A stretch of DNA of 64,000 nt from the NCBI GenBank assembly GCA_947476625.1, contig CANJRA010000010.1:28456-92455 (forward strand), read 5' to 3'. Position 1 is the first letter of the stretch, and each line of letters opens with the position of its first letter. The notes under the pieces were generated by a model that saw only the letters and a list, made by a program, of their open reading frames with translations, did not search any database and was not told the DNA's origin. This stretch comes from Fidelibacterota bacterium (lineage in GTDB: Bacteria; Pseudomonadota; Alphaproteobacteria; Rhodospirillales; Rhodospirillaceae). Made by a program: the position numbers and the translations under genes. Of this stretch, positions 56,849 to 64,000 are shown piece after piece.

Positions 56849-58038
56849 AGCGCGCCCTCCAAAGCCATCAAGCGATAGCCTTCCTTATGCGTCAGCCAAG
56901 ATAAAAAAACCTTTTCGCCCGACCGAATCAACAACGGGTGGTCGGAAGCATCGGTCGTGTTGGCCAAAGCTTTCGGTGTCGACCATGTCACGCCATCGTC
57001 GCGCGATTGCATGCCGTAAACCACGGACTGATCACCGTCGAACTCTTTCCACACCAGCCACACCGCACTGCCGTTCGTCAGCACATAGGGCCGCGACGGT
57101 TGGCGGCTATTGTCGCCGATCTGCAAAGGCGCAGAGAATGTGCGCCCGCCGTCCAGCGAGCGCGCATAGAACACACCCTCGCGCGCGCTTCCGCCCGTGA
57201 ACCACGTTGCGTGATACGTCCCGTTCCCGCCCACCGCAATACTCGGTCCCTGATGCGGGCAAGCATCTATCTTCCATTTGTCCACGGCGACCCGGTACAC
57301 CGGCCCCGGCAACCCGTCGTTGAAAGTCGTCACCGCATGGTCGCGCACACCGCCGTCATACAAATGACGCCATATCACCACCGGCTTTTTCGGCCCGGCG
57401 AAAGCGATACCGATACGGCAACACTCGCAGGTATTGTCCTTGGCGATTCTGGGCGGCGCAAAATCCTGCCCCGGACCCGCCCATGCAAAGGCCAACGCGG
57501 CGCCTGCATATTTTTGCCCAGCCTTCTCGGCAGCCACGAGATTGCGTTTATCAATCCAAGCAGCGAATACACGCCCATCGCCATCAAGGCCGAATGAGAC
57601 AAACCGTTGGCTCGCGGTGTCGGCCGTCAGCTTCTGTGCACCGCCAAACCCTTTGAGCGGATTGTCAGACCACGTCACCATCACCTGCCCGCTGTAATGC
57701 GAATCTTTGGCTATGGTGTAAGCCACGGTCGCGCGTCCGCTTCTATCTACCGTGATCTGTGGTCGGCCGTCGGCACCACCGTCCAGCTTTTCCGTCTCAT
57801 TCACAAATACCGCCGACGTGAACGTGCGGCCCAGATCGGTGGACTTCTGCACCGCGACGCGCCCGTTCGCCGACCATGCCAGCCACAAAGCACCATCGGC
57901 AGCAAAGAACGGCGTCGCTTTGTCGGCACACGTCAGCGAGGTTTCGGCACAGTTTGCGGGCTTATGATCGCCGTGGTCCGCTGCGACGGCCATGCCAGCA
58001 AACAATAGAGCCGACGCGATAATGCTAAGATGTTTCAT
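56845..58038 (-). CDS. Exported BNR-repeat (sialidase-like) protein with CECC motif
   Basis: From the ATG at 58038 the 397-residue product begins with a signal peptide (AVAADHGDH) and shows Asp-box/BNR repeats such as SLDGGRTFSAP, STDLGRTF and SRDDGVTWS, the mark of a six-bladed propeller. The middle carries a distinctive CECCRIG segment and several His-rich places (DHGDHKP) that could bind metal, which an ordinary sialidase lacks. It lies between the TonB receptor and the TlpA-like gene. Sialidase activity is unlikely; a metal-handling or surface role fits the neighbourhood better. Confidence 0.82.
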   Translation of the reverse strand: MKHLSIIASALLFAGMAVAADHGDHKPANCAETSLTCADKATPFFAADGALWLAWSANGRVAVQKSTDLGRTFTSAVFVNETEKLDGGADGRPQITVDRSGRATVAYTIAKDSHYSGQVMVTWSDNPLKGFGGAQKLTADTASQRFVSFGLDGDGRVFAAWIDKRNLVAAEKAGQKYAGAALAFAWAGPGQDFAPPRIAKDNTCECCRIGIAFAGPKKPVVIWRHLYDGGVRDHAVTTFNDGLPGPVYRVAVDKWKIDACPHQGPSIAVGGNGTYHATWFTGGSAREGVFYARSLDGGRTFSAPLQIGDNSRQPSRPYVLTNGSAVWLVWKEFDGDQSVVYGMQSRDDGVTWSTPKALANTTDASDHPLLIRSGEKVFLSWLTHKEGYRLMALEGAL

Positions 58039-58046
58039 CACCCCCC

Positions 58047-60290
58047 CTAAAATTTGACCTTCATGCCGCCAACAATATTGCGCGGAGCGCCGGCATAAAT
58101 CGCGCCGCCCGCCGCAAACACTGTCGACGCCGGATTTTGCAAGCCGGTCGCTGCATTGATGGAATTCGAGATGTTATTAGCCGAGGCCACATATCTCCGA
58201 TCCATCAAATTCTGCACCTCAACGAACACTCGAAAACCCTTCACGGCGCTTCCCGTCAGGTCGTGGTTGTAATGAATATTCAGATTGAACAACGTGGCGT
58301 CCGGCACCTGCACCAAGTTGGCGTTATCAATTGAAAACCTATCGCGATAATTCATTTCGATAAATCCACCGAATCCGGCCAGCCTTCCCGAAGGCTGATC
58401 GTACGCCACACGAGTGCTGAGGTTATGCGGCTCAACGCCTGGAATTTTATTGTCGCTTCGGTCGAAAATCGTCGTCCGCGTTCCGGCGCTCAGCTGTTCG
58501 GAATACCGCGTATAGACTTGATCGTTGAATGTATAAGACGCCGACAGGGCAAAACCCTCAACCGGCTTCCAATCCGCCACAACTTCTACGCCGCGATGCA
58601 CCGACTTCGGGACATTGAAAGTATAGTTGAGCAGACCCGGCCCCGGCGACTGGCTGATAAATTCGTTTTTGAAGAATTCATAAAACCCAGTCGCGCCGAT
58701 TTTCAACGTCTCGATCGGCGTCCAATCCGCGCCCAAATCGAACCCGAAATTTTTCTGCGGTGTTAGCGACGTGTTATTGCCGTTGACCCCCGCCGGGGTC
58801 ACAAACAGATTGCTGGCCTGCGGAATTCCATAACCCGACGAGAAGCGCCCGCGCAGTTGCCACATATCATCGGGCGCATAGAACAGCGCCGCCTCCGGCG
58901 CGACGTTGAAGAAGTGCCGCGCTATACCCAAAGCCGTCGTTGTGGCCACGGTTCCGGTATAACGATAGGCCGTATTGGTCGCGCCAAGCTTGGAGTATTC
59001 CAGTCCCACACCCACTACTGCACGCCACGCAGGCGACAATTGCACGTCTTCACGAAAGCGCGCGCCGAAGTTGGTAACGCGGCCAAAGGTCGTCGCCGTC
59101 AAGCCGCCAATGGTGGCATTGCCGCCGGGCATGACGTTGTAGGTATAACCATTGGAGTCGATGGTATTCAAAAACACGCCCGCAAAGTGCGTCGCCTCGA
59201 GGCCGAACAGGCTGCCGTCGCGCGTGATATCGCTCATGATATTGACGGACGGCGTAACGCCTTTCGCGCTTGTCGCACCTGTCGGCTGCGCGATGTCCTT
59301 CACGTCATAAACAATCTGCGTGCGCAACGTCGTGTCCGCATCGAAGCTATGCTCCCACCGCACGCCGACAATCGAGCGCTGGTCATTACGGCCCAGCCCC
59401 GCCTGCGCTGCCGTTTGCGGAGTCGTCGCGCCGGATAAACCATTCACCAACAGATTGACCGTACCGCATCCAGCAGCAGCGCCAGCCGCGATCTCGCACC
59501 CTTGCTGCAATGGATTCACATAATATTGGCTCAGCGAAAGCCGCGTCGACAGATGCGCGTTCAAATCGTTATGAATGATTTTCAGCGTCAATTTATCTTC
59601 TGATGACGGCGTAAAGCTCACCAACCCATTCACCGTGGTCGTATCGAAATCACTGCTGCTGACGTGCCCATTTCCGCGCACATGGCTGACGAACACCGCA
59701 TATTCGAATTGCTCGTACTTTTTCCCGGCCGTGGCGTATCCGTTTAGATATCCGAACTTGCCGCCGTCGATGCCGGCTTCGACTCCATCAATTTCCCCGC
59801 CGCTGCGTGTCCGGAAATTCACGGCACCGCCCGTGGCGTAGTTACCGAACAGCGCCGATGACGGCCCGCGATAAACATCGATCCCGCTATAGGCATGCGG
59901 ATCGGTCAAATCGGTTCGCGACAGACCATCGGGCTGGGTCACCGGAAACCCACCCTCGAACATCACGATATTGCGCACGCCAAATCCATTGCGCGCACCC
60001 GAACCACGAATGGAAATACCGATATCGCGCGGCCCATTGCCTTGCTTAATCGCCACACCGGGACTGTATTGAAGCACTTGGCCGATATTGAAAGCCGGCG
60101 AATTTTCAAACGCTTTTTGATTGATGGAGGTCAGCGTCTGGCTTTGCGGCTTGTCGGCCGACGTCGTGACGATGATTTCCTCGCGCACGCCTTCGAGCTT
60201 CGGCGCGGCATCGGCCCGCGCCGAAGCGCAGACGAATAAATTAATGGCACAGGCCCCAAACAGGCCCGCGCGGAGAACACGGCAATTCAT
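58047..60290 (-). CDS. TonB-dependent outer-membrane receptor, likely copper or other metal
   Basis: The 747-residue product is a complete TonB-dependent receptor. A signal peptide (ending in CASARADA) precedes a plug with EIIVTTSADKPQSQTLTSINQ and the FGNYATGGAVNF region. The barrel ends in NIVGGMKVKF. The downstream partners (BNR-repeat protein with CECC and TlpA-like lipoprotein) and the upstream DUF2946-like protein suggest copper or another soft metal as ligand. The order on the minus strand is DUF2946-like gene, receptor, BNR, TlpA. Confidence 0.9.
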   Translation of the reverse strand: MNCRVLRAGLFGACAINLFVCASARADAAPKLEGVREEIIVTTSADKPQSQTLTSINQKAFENSPAFNIGQVLQYSPGVAIKQGNGPRDIGISIRGSGARNGFGVRNIVMFEGGFPVTQPDGLSRTDLTDPHAYSGIDVYRGPSSALFGNYATGGAVNFRTRSGGEIDGVEAGIDGGKFGYLNGYATAGKKYEQFEYAVFVSHVRGNGHVSSSDFDTTTVNGLVSFTPSSEDKLTLKIIHNDLNAHLSTRLSLSQYYVNPLQQGCEIAAGAAAGCGTVNLLVNGLSGATTPQTAAQAGLGRNDQRSIVGVRWEHSFDADTTLRTQIVYDVKDIAQPTGATSAKGVTPSVNIMSDITRDGSLFGLEATHFAGVFLNTIDSNGYTYNVMPGGNATIGGLTATTFGRVTNFGARFREDVQLSPAWRAVVGVGLEYSKLGATNTAYRYTGTVATTTALGIARHFFNVAPEAALFYAPDDMWQLRGRFSSGYGIPQASNLFVTPAGVNGNNTSLTPQKNFGFDLGADWTPIETLKIGATGFYEFFKNEFISQSPGPGLLNYTFNVPKSVHRGVEVVADWKPVEGFALSASYTFNDQVYTRYSEQLSAGTRTTIFDRSDNKIPGVEPHNLSTRVAYDQPSGRLAGFGGFIEMNYRDRFSIDNANLVQVPDATLFNLNIHYNHDLTGSAVKGFRVFVEVQNLMDRRYVASANNISNSINAATGLQNPASTVFAAGGAIYAGAPRNIVGGMKVKF

Positions 60291-60360
60291 AATAAAGTCC
60301 CTGAACTAAGCGCGCGCCGAGGCTAACGATGGCTCAGCACGCAAATACGGATGAAACGTC

Positions 60361-60786
60361 TCAGCCGTGCAGGGAGGGAGGTGCGCGCGATGCATAAGGC
60401 GCATAAAGCGCGCGCGTGGAAATAACATCTACGGCAGCTTGCGCATGCGAGAATGCGAAAGCTGCCGGTACAATAAACGTATTGGCCACAGGCACCGAGA
60501 CCGACGTCATCGCGGCAACCGCGCCGCACATACTACAATCGGCATGTCCTTTATGAGTGTGGCCCGTTGCGTCGGGCTGGCTTTTGCCCCCGCTTGTGGA
60601 CACGTCCATGGACCCAGCCATGAACGTTCCGTCGGGCATAACGTGCCCACCCGCTGCATCATGCGCGTGGCCACCGATCGCCGCTGTAAGCACATTGATC
60701 GAAAGCTGATTCTGCGCGATGCCGCTTGCTGTCAGCGCAAGCAGTCCAAGCCAGAGCACAAAATGTCGCAAGCGCACGAAGCGCAT
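60361..60786 (-). CDS. DUF2946-like exported His/Cys-rich protein
   Basis: The 141-residue product starts with a hydrophobic segment (LWLGLLALTASGIA) that is probably a signal anchor, then has many His residues (GGHAHDAAGGHVMP, THKGHADCSMCG) with one CxxC pair. DUF2946-type proteins with HADCSMCG-like segments are commonly found beside copper-related outer membrane receptors. It is the first gene of the metal locus. The protein lacks other domains, and function is inferred from motif and neighbourhood. Confidence 0.72.
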   Translation of the reverse strand: MRFVRLRHFVLWLGLLALTASGIAQNQLSINVLTAAIGGHAHDAAGGHVMPDGTFMAGSMDVSTSGGKSQPDATGHTHKGHADCSMCGAVAAMTSVSVPVANTFIVPAAFAFSHAQAAVDVISTRALYAPYASRAPPSLHG

Positions 60787-60860
60787 GACGGGGCTTTCAG
60801 GTTTTAGGTGCGCGGCACTATAGAAGTCCCGGCGCTAAAGATGCAAGCCTCCGCAAAAGC

Positions 60861-61043
60861 TCACGCCTTGAAGAACGCTTCCGCACCCGACTTTGCTTTG
60901 TCTTTGAAGGTAATAGTCGCTTCGGCGCGCGCGATTTCAGCACGCAATTCCACGATGTATTCCTTCAAATCGGTGATCGACATCCGGCTCAAATCTTTTT
61001 TCACCGGCTTCTTTTTGACAGGATCAAGATCGTCCGTATCCAT
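60861..61043 (-). CDS. DUF1192 family small protein
   Basis: The 60-residue product is rich in charged residues with a heptad-like helix (SRMSITDLKEYIVELRAEIARAEATI) and matches DUF1192 by its overall pattern: an acidic N-terminus, KKPVKKDLSRMSI and a short coiled coil. The family is limited mainly to alphaproteobacteria and has no known function. It is divergent from the quinone oxidoreductase gene, with 38 bp between starts. Confidence 0.85.
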   Translation of the reverse strand: MDTDDLDPVKKKPVKKDLSRMSITDLKEYIVELRAEIARAEATITFKDKAKSGAEAFFKA

Positions 61044-61081
61044 AGCTAGGCTCCCCGCTCGCGGCCATTATACAATAGCCT

Positions 61082-62095
61082 ATGACCACTTCCGTTCCCT
61101 CTTCAATGGCCTGCGTTGAAATCAAGGCGCCCGGCGGCCCCGAACAGCTTGTGCCCGCACGTCGGCCCGTGCCGACCCCGCAAGCGGACGAAGTTCTGAT
61201 TGCCGTGGCCGCGGCTGGCGTTAACCGGCCCGACGTCGCGCAGCGCATGGGCCTTTACCCTGCTCCGCCGGGCGCATCGGATGTGCCTGGATTGGAAGTC
61301 GCCGGCACGGTCGTCGCGCGCGGACCCGGCGTCACGACACCTCACCTCGGCGAAAAAGTTTGCGCGCTCGTCGCGGGCGGCGGCTACGCCGAATACGCGG
61401 TCGCGCCGGCAACGAGTTGTTTGCCGTATCCCAAGAATTTCACCGCCGTCATGGCGGCGGCCCTGCCCGAAACCTTCTTCACCGTCTGGCACAACGTCTT
61501 CGAACGCGGCGCGCTCAAGTCCGGCGAAGTTTTTTTAGTACACGGCGGCACCAGCGGCATCGGCACCACCGCGATCCAACTCGCCAAGGCCTTCGGCGCC
61601 TATGTCGCCGCCACTGCCGGCAGCGACGAGAAGTGCGAGGCCTGCCGCAGGCTTGGCGCCGATCTTGCCGTTAACTACCGCACGACGGATTTCACTGAAG
61701 AATTGCGCGCGCACGCGCCCGGTAAAGGCGCCGATGTGATCCTCGACATGGTCGGCGGCAGCTACATCGCTCGCAACCTTCGCTGCCTGAAAACCGACGG
61801 CCGCCTGGTGAACATCGCCTTCCTGGAAGGCTCTCGCGCCGACGTCGATCTCATCCCCGTCATGCTCAAGCGCCTGACCCTCACCGGTTCAACGCTGCGC
61901 ATCCGTGACACCGCCTTCAAGGGGCACCTTGCCGCCGGCTTGCGGTCGCACGTTTGGCCGCTTTTGGACCAGGGCACCGTCAAACCGGTCATCGACCTCA
62001 CCCTCCCCTTAGCCCAAGCGGCCGACGCCCACCGCCACATGGAAAGCGGCCGTCACATCGGCAAAATCGTCCTGGAAACCGGGCTTAATCCATAG
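61082..62095 (+). CDS. NAD(P)H quinone oxidoreductase, PIG3/zeta-crystallin type
   Basis: The 337-residue product is a zinc-less medium-chain dehydrogenase/reductase. It has the GroES-like N-terminal domain (AAAGVNRPDVAQRMGLYPAPPGASD) and the NADPH-binding motif HGGTSGIGTTAIQLAKAFGA. These enzymes reduce quinones or alkenals. The pairing with a divergent DUF1192 gene is common in alphaproteobacteria. Start ATG at 61082. Confidence 0.93.
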   Translation: MTTSVPSSMACVEIKAPGGPEQLVPARRPVPTPQADEVLIAVAAAGVNRPDVAQRMGLYPAPPGASDVPGLEVAGTVVARGPGVTTPHLGEKVCALVAGGGYAEYAVAPATSCLPYPKNFTAVMAAALPETFFTVWHNVFERGALKSGEVFLVHGGTSGIGTTAIQLAKAFGAYVAATAGSDEKCEACRRLGADLAVNYRTTDFTEELRAHAPGKGADVILDMVGGSYIARNLRCLKTDGRLVNIAFLEGSRADVDLIPVMLKRLTLTGSTLRIRDTAFKGHLAAGLRSHVWPLLDQGTVKPVIDLTLPLAQAADAHRHMESGRHIGKIVLETGLNP

Positions 62096-62133
62096 AAATT
62101 TCAATATTTTAGGGAAAATATGGCGGAACGGGT

Positions 62134-62162
62134 TTGACCCCGCAGACCGAAACCCGATATAT
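62134..62162 (+). promoter_or_regulatory. Putative sigma-70-like promoter for the TrcR-like gene
   Basis: A TTGACC hexamer (62134–62139), a 17-base spacer and ATATAT (62157–62162) lie about 115 bp upstream of the trcR start. The match to TTGACA–N17–TATAAT is fair. No other element in this 183-bp gap is as close to the consensus. Confidence 0.45.
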
Positions 62163-62278
62163 ACCCCTCATAATAGTCGCGGTCTGGCCCGGTCATCGTC
62201 CGGTGCTGGGAGGGAGTGGTTTTGCCGCTGCCCAACTACCCAGCGGGGACCGCCCTCAAAATCCGAAAGGGAAGCACC

Positions 62279-62953
62279 ATGTCGCTGCCTCTTATGCCAA
62301 AGGCAACGGCCGTATGGCTGGTGGAAAACACCTCACTGTCGTTCGAACAGATTGCTGCCTTTACAGGCATGCACGAGCTCGAAATCCAGGCCATTGCGGA
62401 CGGTGAAGTTGCTGTGGGGATCGTTGGCGTCAACCCGATCACCAACGGACAATTGACCCAAGAAGAGTTGGACCGCGCGCAAGCCGATCCGACATTCATC
62501 GTCAAAATGAATAAAACCGACATCCCGCTGCCGACGGCGCGCTCCAAAGGTGCGCGCTATACGCCGGTGTCGAAACGTCAGGACCGTCCCGATGCTATCG
62601 CGTGGCTGATCAAGCATCATCCCGAACTGACCGATGCGCAGCTGAGCCGCCTGATCGGGACCACCAAGCCGACCATCCTCAGCGTGCGTGATCGCTCGCA
62701 CTGGAACGCCACCAACATTAAGCCGCAAAACCCAGTCACACTCGGCCTCTGCACGGAAGCCGAACTTGAGAAGGCTGTGGTTATCGCGCAGCGCCGCACC
62801 TCGAATGCCGCCAAAGCAAAGCAACGCGAAATCAATCGCCGCGAACGTGAAGCCAAGGCTGCCGCTGAAGCCGCCGCCGCTCCTCCCGCAGCAGAAGCCG
62901 AAGCCGCGCCAGTGGCCGATGATCAGGCTCCGCCGTCTGCATCAGCGTTCTAG
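62279..62953 (+). CDS. trcR: TrcR-like cell-cycle transcriptional regulator (DUF1013)
   Basis: The 224-residue product has the DUF1013 sequence: MPKATAVWLVENTSLSFEQIAAFTGMHELEIQAIADGE at the N-terminus and LGLCTEAELEKAVVIAQRR further on, with two helix-turn-helix-like segments (around residues 15–35 and 116–140). A basic then Ala/Pro-rich tail completes it. In alphaproteobacteria the family includes regulators linked to cell-cycle control. From the ATG at 62279 the RBS AAGGGAAG is well spaced. A bidirectional terminator follows. Confidence 0.9.
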   Translation: MSLPLMPKATAVWLVENTSLSFEQIAAFTGMHELEIQAIADGEVAVGIVGVNPITNGQLTQEELDRAQADPTFIVKMNKTDIPLPTARSKGARYTPVSKRQDRPDAIAWLIKHHPELTDAQLSRLIGTTKPTILSVRDRSHWNATNIKPQNPVTLGLCTEAELEKAVVIAQRRTSNAAKAKQREINRREREAKAAAEAAAAPPAAEAEAAPVADDQAPPSASAF

Positions 62954-62963
62954 GCACAAAAAA

Positions 62964-62987
62964 AAGGCCCATCCGACGATGGGCCTT
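62964..62987. terminator. Bidirectional rho-independent terminator between trcR and a YdcH gene
   Basis: The arms AAGGCCCA (62964–62971) and TGGGCCTT (62980–62987) are perfect complements around an eight-base loop. On the minus strand the hairpin is followed by a run of eight T, a strong terminator for the 55-codon YdcH gene; on the plus strand AGACTTTT follows, a weaker terminator for trcR. Confidence 0.9.
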
Positions 62988-63077
62988 AGACTTTTGGAAT
63001 CCAACCCTTTCCTTTCCAGGCACGGCGAGTCTCCGTGTTAGCACCAGCGGATTGGCTATTGGCTGAGCGTATAAGTG

Positions 63078-63245
63078 CTAACTGACAACAAACCGTTGCA
63101 GTTCGTATTTTATTTTCAGCTTCTTTCTTTTGAGTTCGAGAACGAGATCAGCGTTTGGAGACGGTCGTCGCTCTTCTTCCGTCAGGATATGTTCGATTTC
63201 AGCGTGCTTGCTTCGAAGTGATTCGTGCCGCGCTTCTTGACCCAT
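63078..63245 (-). CDS. YdcH-family (DUF465) small protein, 55 aa
   Basis: A 55-codon frame from the ATG at 63245 to a TAG at 63078 has a strong ribosome-binding site (GGAGGT). The product is strongly helical and matches DUF465: SLRSKHAEIEHILTEEERRPSPNADLVLELKRKK, shortened here to its key parts SLRSKHAEIE and EEERRPSPNADL. The family has an unknown role. A second, longer YdcH protein is encoded 350 bp away on the opposite strand. The bidirectional terminator lies downstream. Confidence 0.85.
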   Translation of the reverse strand: MGQEARHESLRSKHAEIEHILTEEERRPSPNADLVLELKRKKLKIKYELQRFVVS

Positions 63246-63596
63246 GGATGGCGTACCTCCGAATCTGCTGTTCAGAGCGGCTCAATTCTAACGCCAATAG
63301 GCCACCGATTCCAAGCTCCGTCACAAGGTCTTGAACTGCAATCTGTTTTGACGACGGGAAAAATGCTTGAAAAACACCTCCGTGGCAGCCAAAAACCCCG
63401 GAGTCGACGTGTTGTGTCGACTAAGTTAGCGGCGGGAACCCCAGCGCGTTCGACTTTGGCACGCGTGCCGGTATAAACTCCCCCAGGGGCCCGTGAGGAC
63501 CGATCCGCATAAGACGCGGGCTAGTTCTTTACCAATATTAACAAAAGCCGTGGCGCTGCTTGCGCGGCGGCAATAAGCCGGAACAGCATCCGCGCC
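63246..63596. other. Divergent intergenic region of 351 bp between two YdcH genes
   Basis: I see no coding sequence here. The region holds the 5' flanks of both YdcH genes and one neat inverted repeat, AGTCGAC (63402–63408) and GTCGACT (63416–63422) around a seven-base loop, which may be a regulator site or a small hairpin. No clear promoter hexamers could be selected. Confidence 0.5.
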
Positions 63597-63800
63597 ATGG
63601 ATTGGGATCAGGAACAGTTGAAGGGCAAACTCGCCGAACTGGAACTTGAGCACCGCGACTTGGACGAAGTCATCAACACATTGATGAGTCAAACCGACTT
63701 CGACCAAATCAAGGTTGGCCGGCTAAAGAAGCGCAAGCTCGCCTTGAAAGACCAGATCACGTCACTGAGCGGACGTTTGATCCCGGATATTATCGCCTAA
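63597..63800 (+). CDS. YdcH-family (DUF465) protein, 67 aa
   Basis: The 67-residue product matches DUF465: KLAELELEHRDLDEVINTL, then FDQIKVGRLKKRKLALKDQI, which is the highly conserved hairpin of two helices. The ATG at 63597 fits. It is divergent from the smaller YdcH gene and lies just left of an IS3-family element, so its 3' flank may have been disturbed, but the coding frame is intact. Confidence 0.88.
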   Translation: MDWDQEQLKGKLAELELEHRDLDEVINTLMSQTDFDQIKVGRLKKRKLALKDQITSLSGRLIPDIIA

Positions 63801-63856
63801 ACGGCTACGACGGGTTTGCGCGCAGCAAATGGTCGGCGCGGCCCAATGCCAGGGTA

Positions 63857-64000
63857 ATCCCCCCATTTTTAGGGGATCTTGATTGTAGAATTCACGCGGC
63901 TGTTTTCTGTTTCAATTTCTGGACGGGAGTGATCCCGCCAAGCCCCATGTTGGGGCGGTCGTTATTGTAAGTCCAGAGCCAGCTTGTTGCGTAATCTTGC
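63857..64000. mobile_element. End of an IS3-family insertion sequence (continues beyond the window)
   Basis: The element begins about 63857–63862 with the CCCCCCATTTTTAGGGG end sequence typical of IS3-group termini, and contains the 3' end of the transposase gene on the minus strand. Only this end is visible, so the size, the target duplication and the subgroup cannot be given. Confidence 0.7.
63892..64000 (-). CDS. IS3-family transposase OrfB, C-terminal fragment
   Basis: The frame reading leftward from the window edge encodes DYATSWLWTYNNDRPNMGLG and then GITPVQKLKQKTAA before a TGA at 63894–63892. The YNNDRPNMxLGGxTPxQ pattern is the hallmark of the end of the DDE integrase core of IS3-type OrfB. 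The rest of the gene lies outside the window. Confidence 0.85.
   Translation of the reverse strand, partial: QDYATSWLWTYNNDRPNMGLGGITPVQKLKQKTAA

Noticed and set aside
1..64000. CRISPR arrays, prophage or integrative element
   Set aside because: No direct repeat arrays, integrase, phage structural genes or attachment-site duplications were seen. The only mobile DNA is the IS3 fragment at the right edge.

Overview
The window is a stretch of an alphaproteobacterial chromosome. The evidence is the gene content and order: tRNA-Leu–tig–clpP–clpX, ftsH–folP–glmM, the run yebC–ruvC–ruvA–ruvB–ybgC–tolQ–tolR–tolA–tolB–pal–cpoB–tilS, the zapA–6S RNA–fau cluster, and family proteins such as DUF1192, DUF1013 (TrcR-type) and YdcH that are typical of the class. 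GC content is high but not extreme. I cannot place the organism in an order or genus from the sequence alone.

Layout. 1–5.3 kb (minus): clpX (cut by the window edge), clpP, tig, a tRNA-Leu(UAG) and the NAD(P)H-hydrate repair enzyme. 5.4–9.3 kb: a D-amino-acid dehydrogenase and five small or unrecognised genes, including a JAMM metalloprotease. 9.3–13 kb: rluD, then a three-gene membrane/kinase-like operon whose kinase gene carries an in-frame stop. 13.2–22.4 kb: purA, hisZ, serC–rarD–serA, thiD and glmM. 22.4–36.7 kb: a broken lipoprotein gene, folP, ftsH, tilS, the Tol–Pal envelope cluster, the ruvCAB Holliday-junction cluster and yebC. 36.9–41.9 kb: a 24-residue membrane peptide, a frameshifted membrane gene, ymdB-type phosphodiesterase, fau, 6S RNA, zapA, a class I aldolase and a ThiE-like gene. 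42–44.6 kb: divergent epmA and efp, then suhB.

From 44.8 kb onward the content becomes more accessory: a MotA/MotB-like energised pair with OmpA domains; an iron locus (TonB receptor plus PiuC-type hydroxylase); rpmE; a tandem pair of membrane proteins with class III cyclase domains, both interrupted; a probable copper-related outer-membrane locus (TonB receptor, BNR-repeat protein, TlpA-like lipoprotein, DUF2946-like protein); a quinone oxidoreductase; the TrcR-like regulator; two YdcH proteins, one of only 55 residues; and the end of an IS3-family element at the right edge.

The most unusual signal is a set of six single-base lesions (two nonsense, four frameshifts). All fall in signalling, membrane or lipoprotein genes, while about 45 recognised housekeeping or metabolic genes read open from start to stop. 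This argues against random sequencing error alone and for ongoing gene decay, although four of the six lie in or beside short homopolymers and need checking in raw reads.
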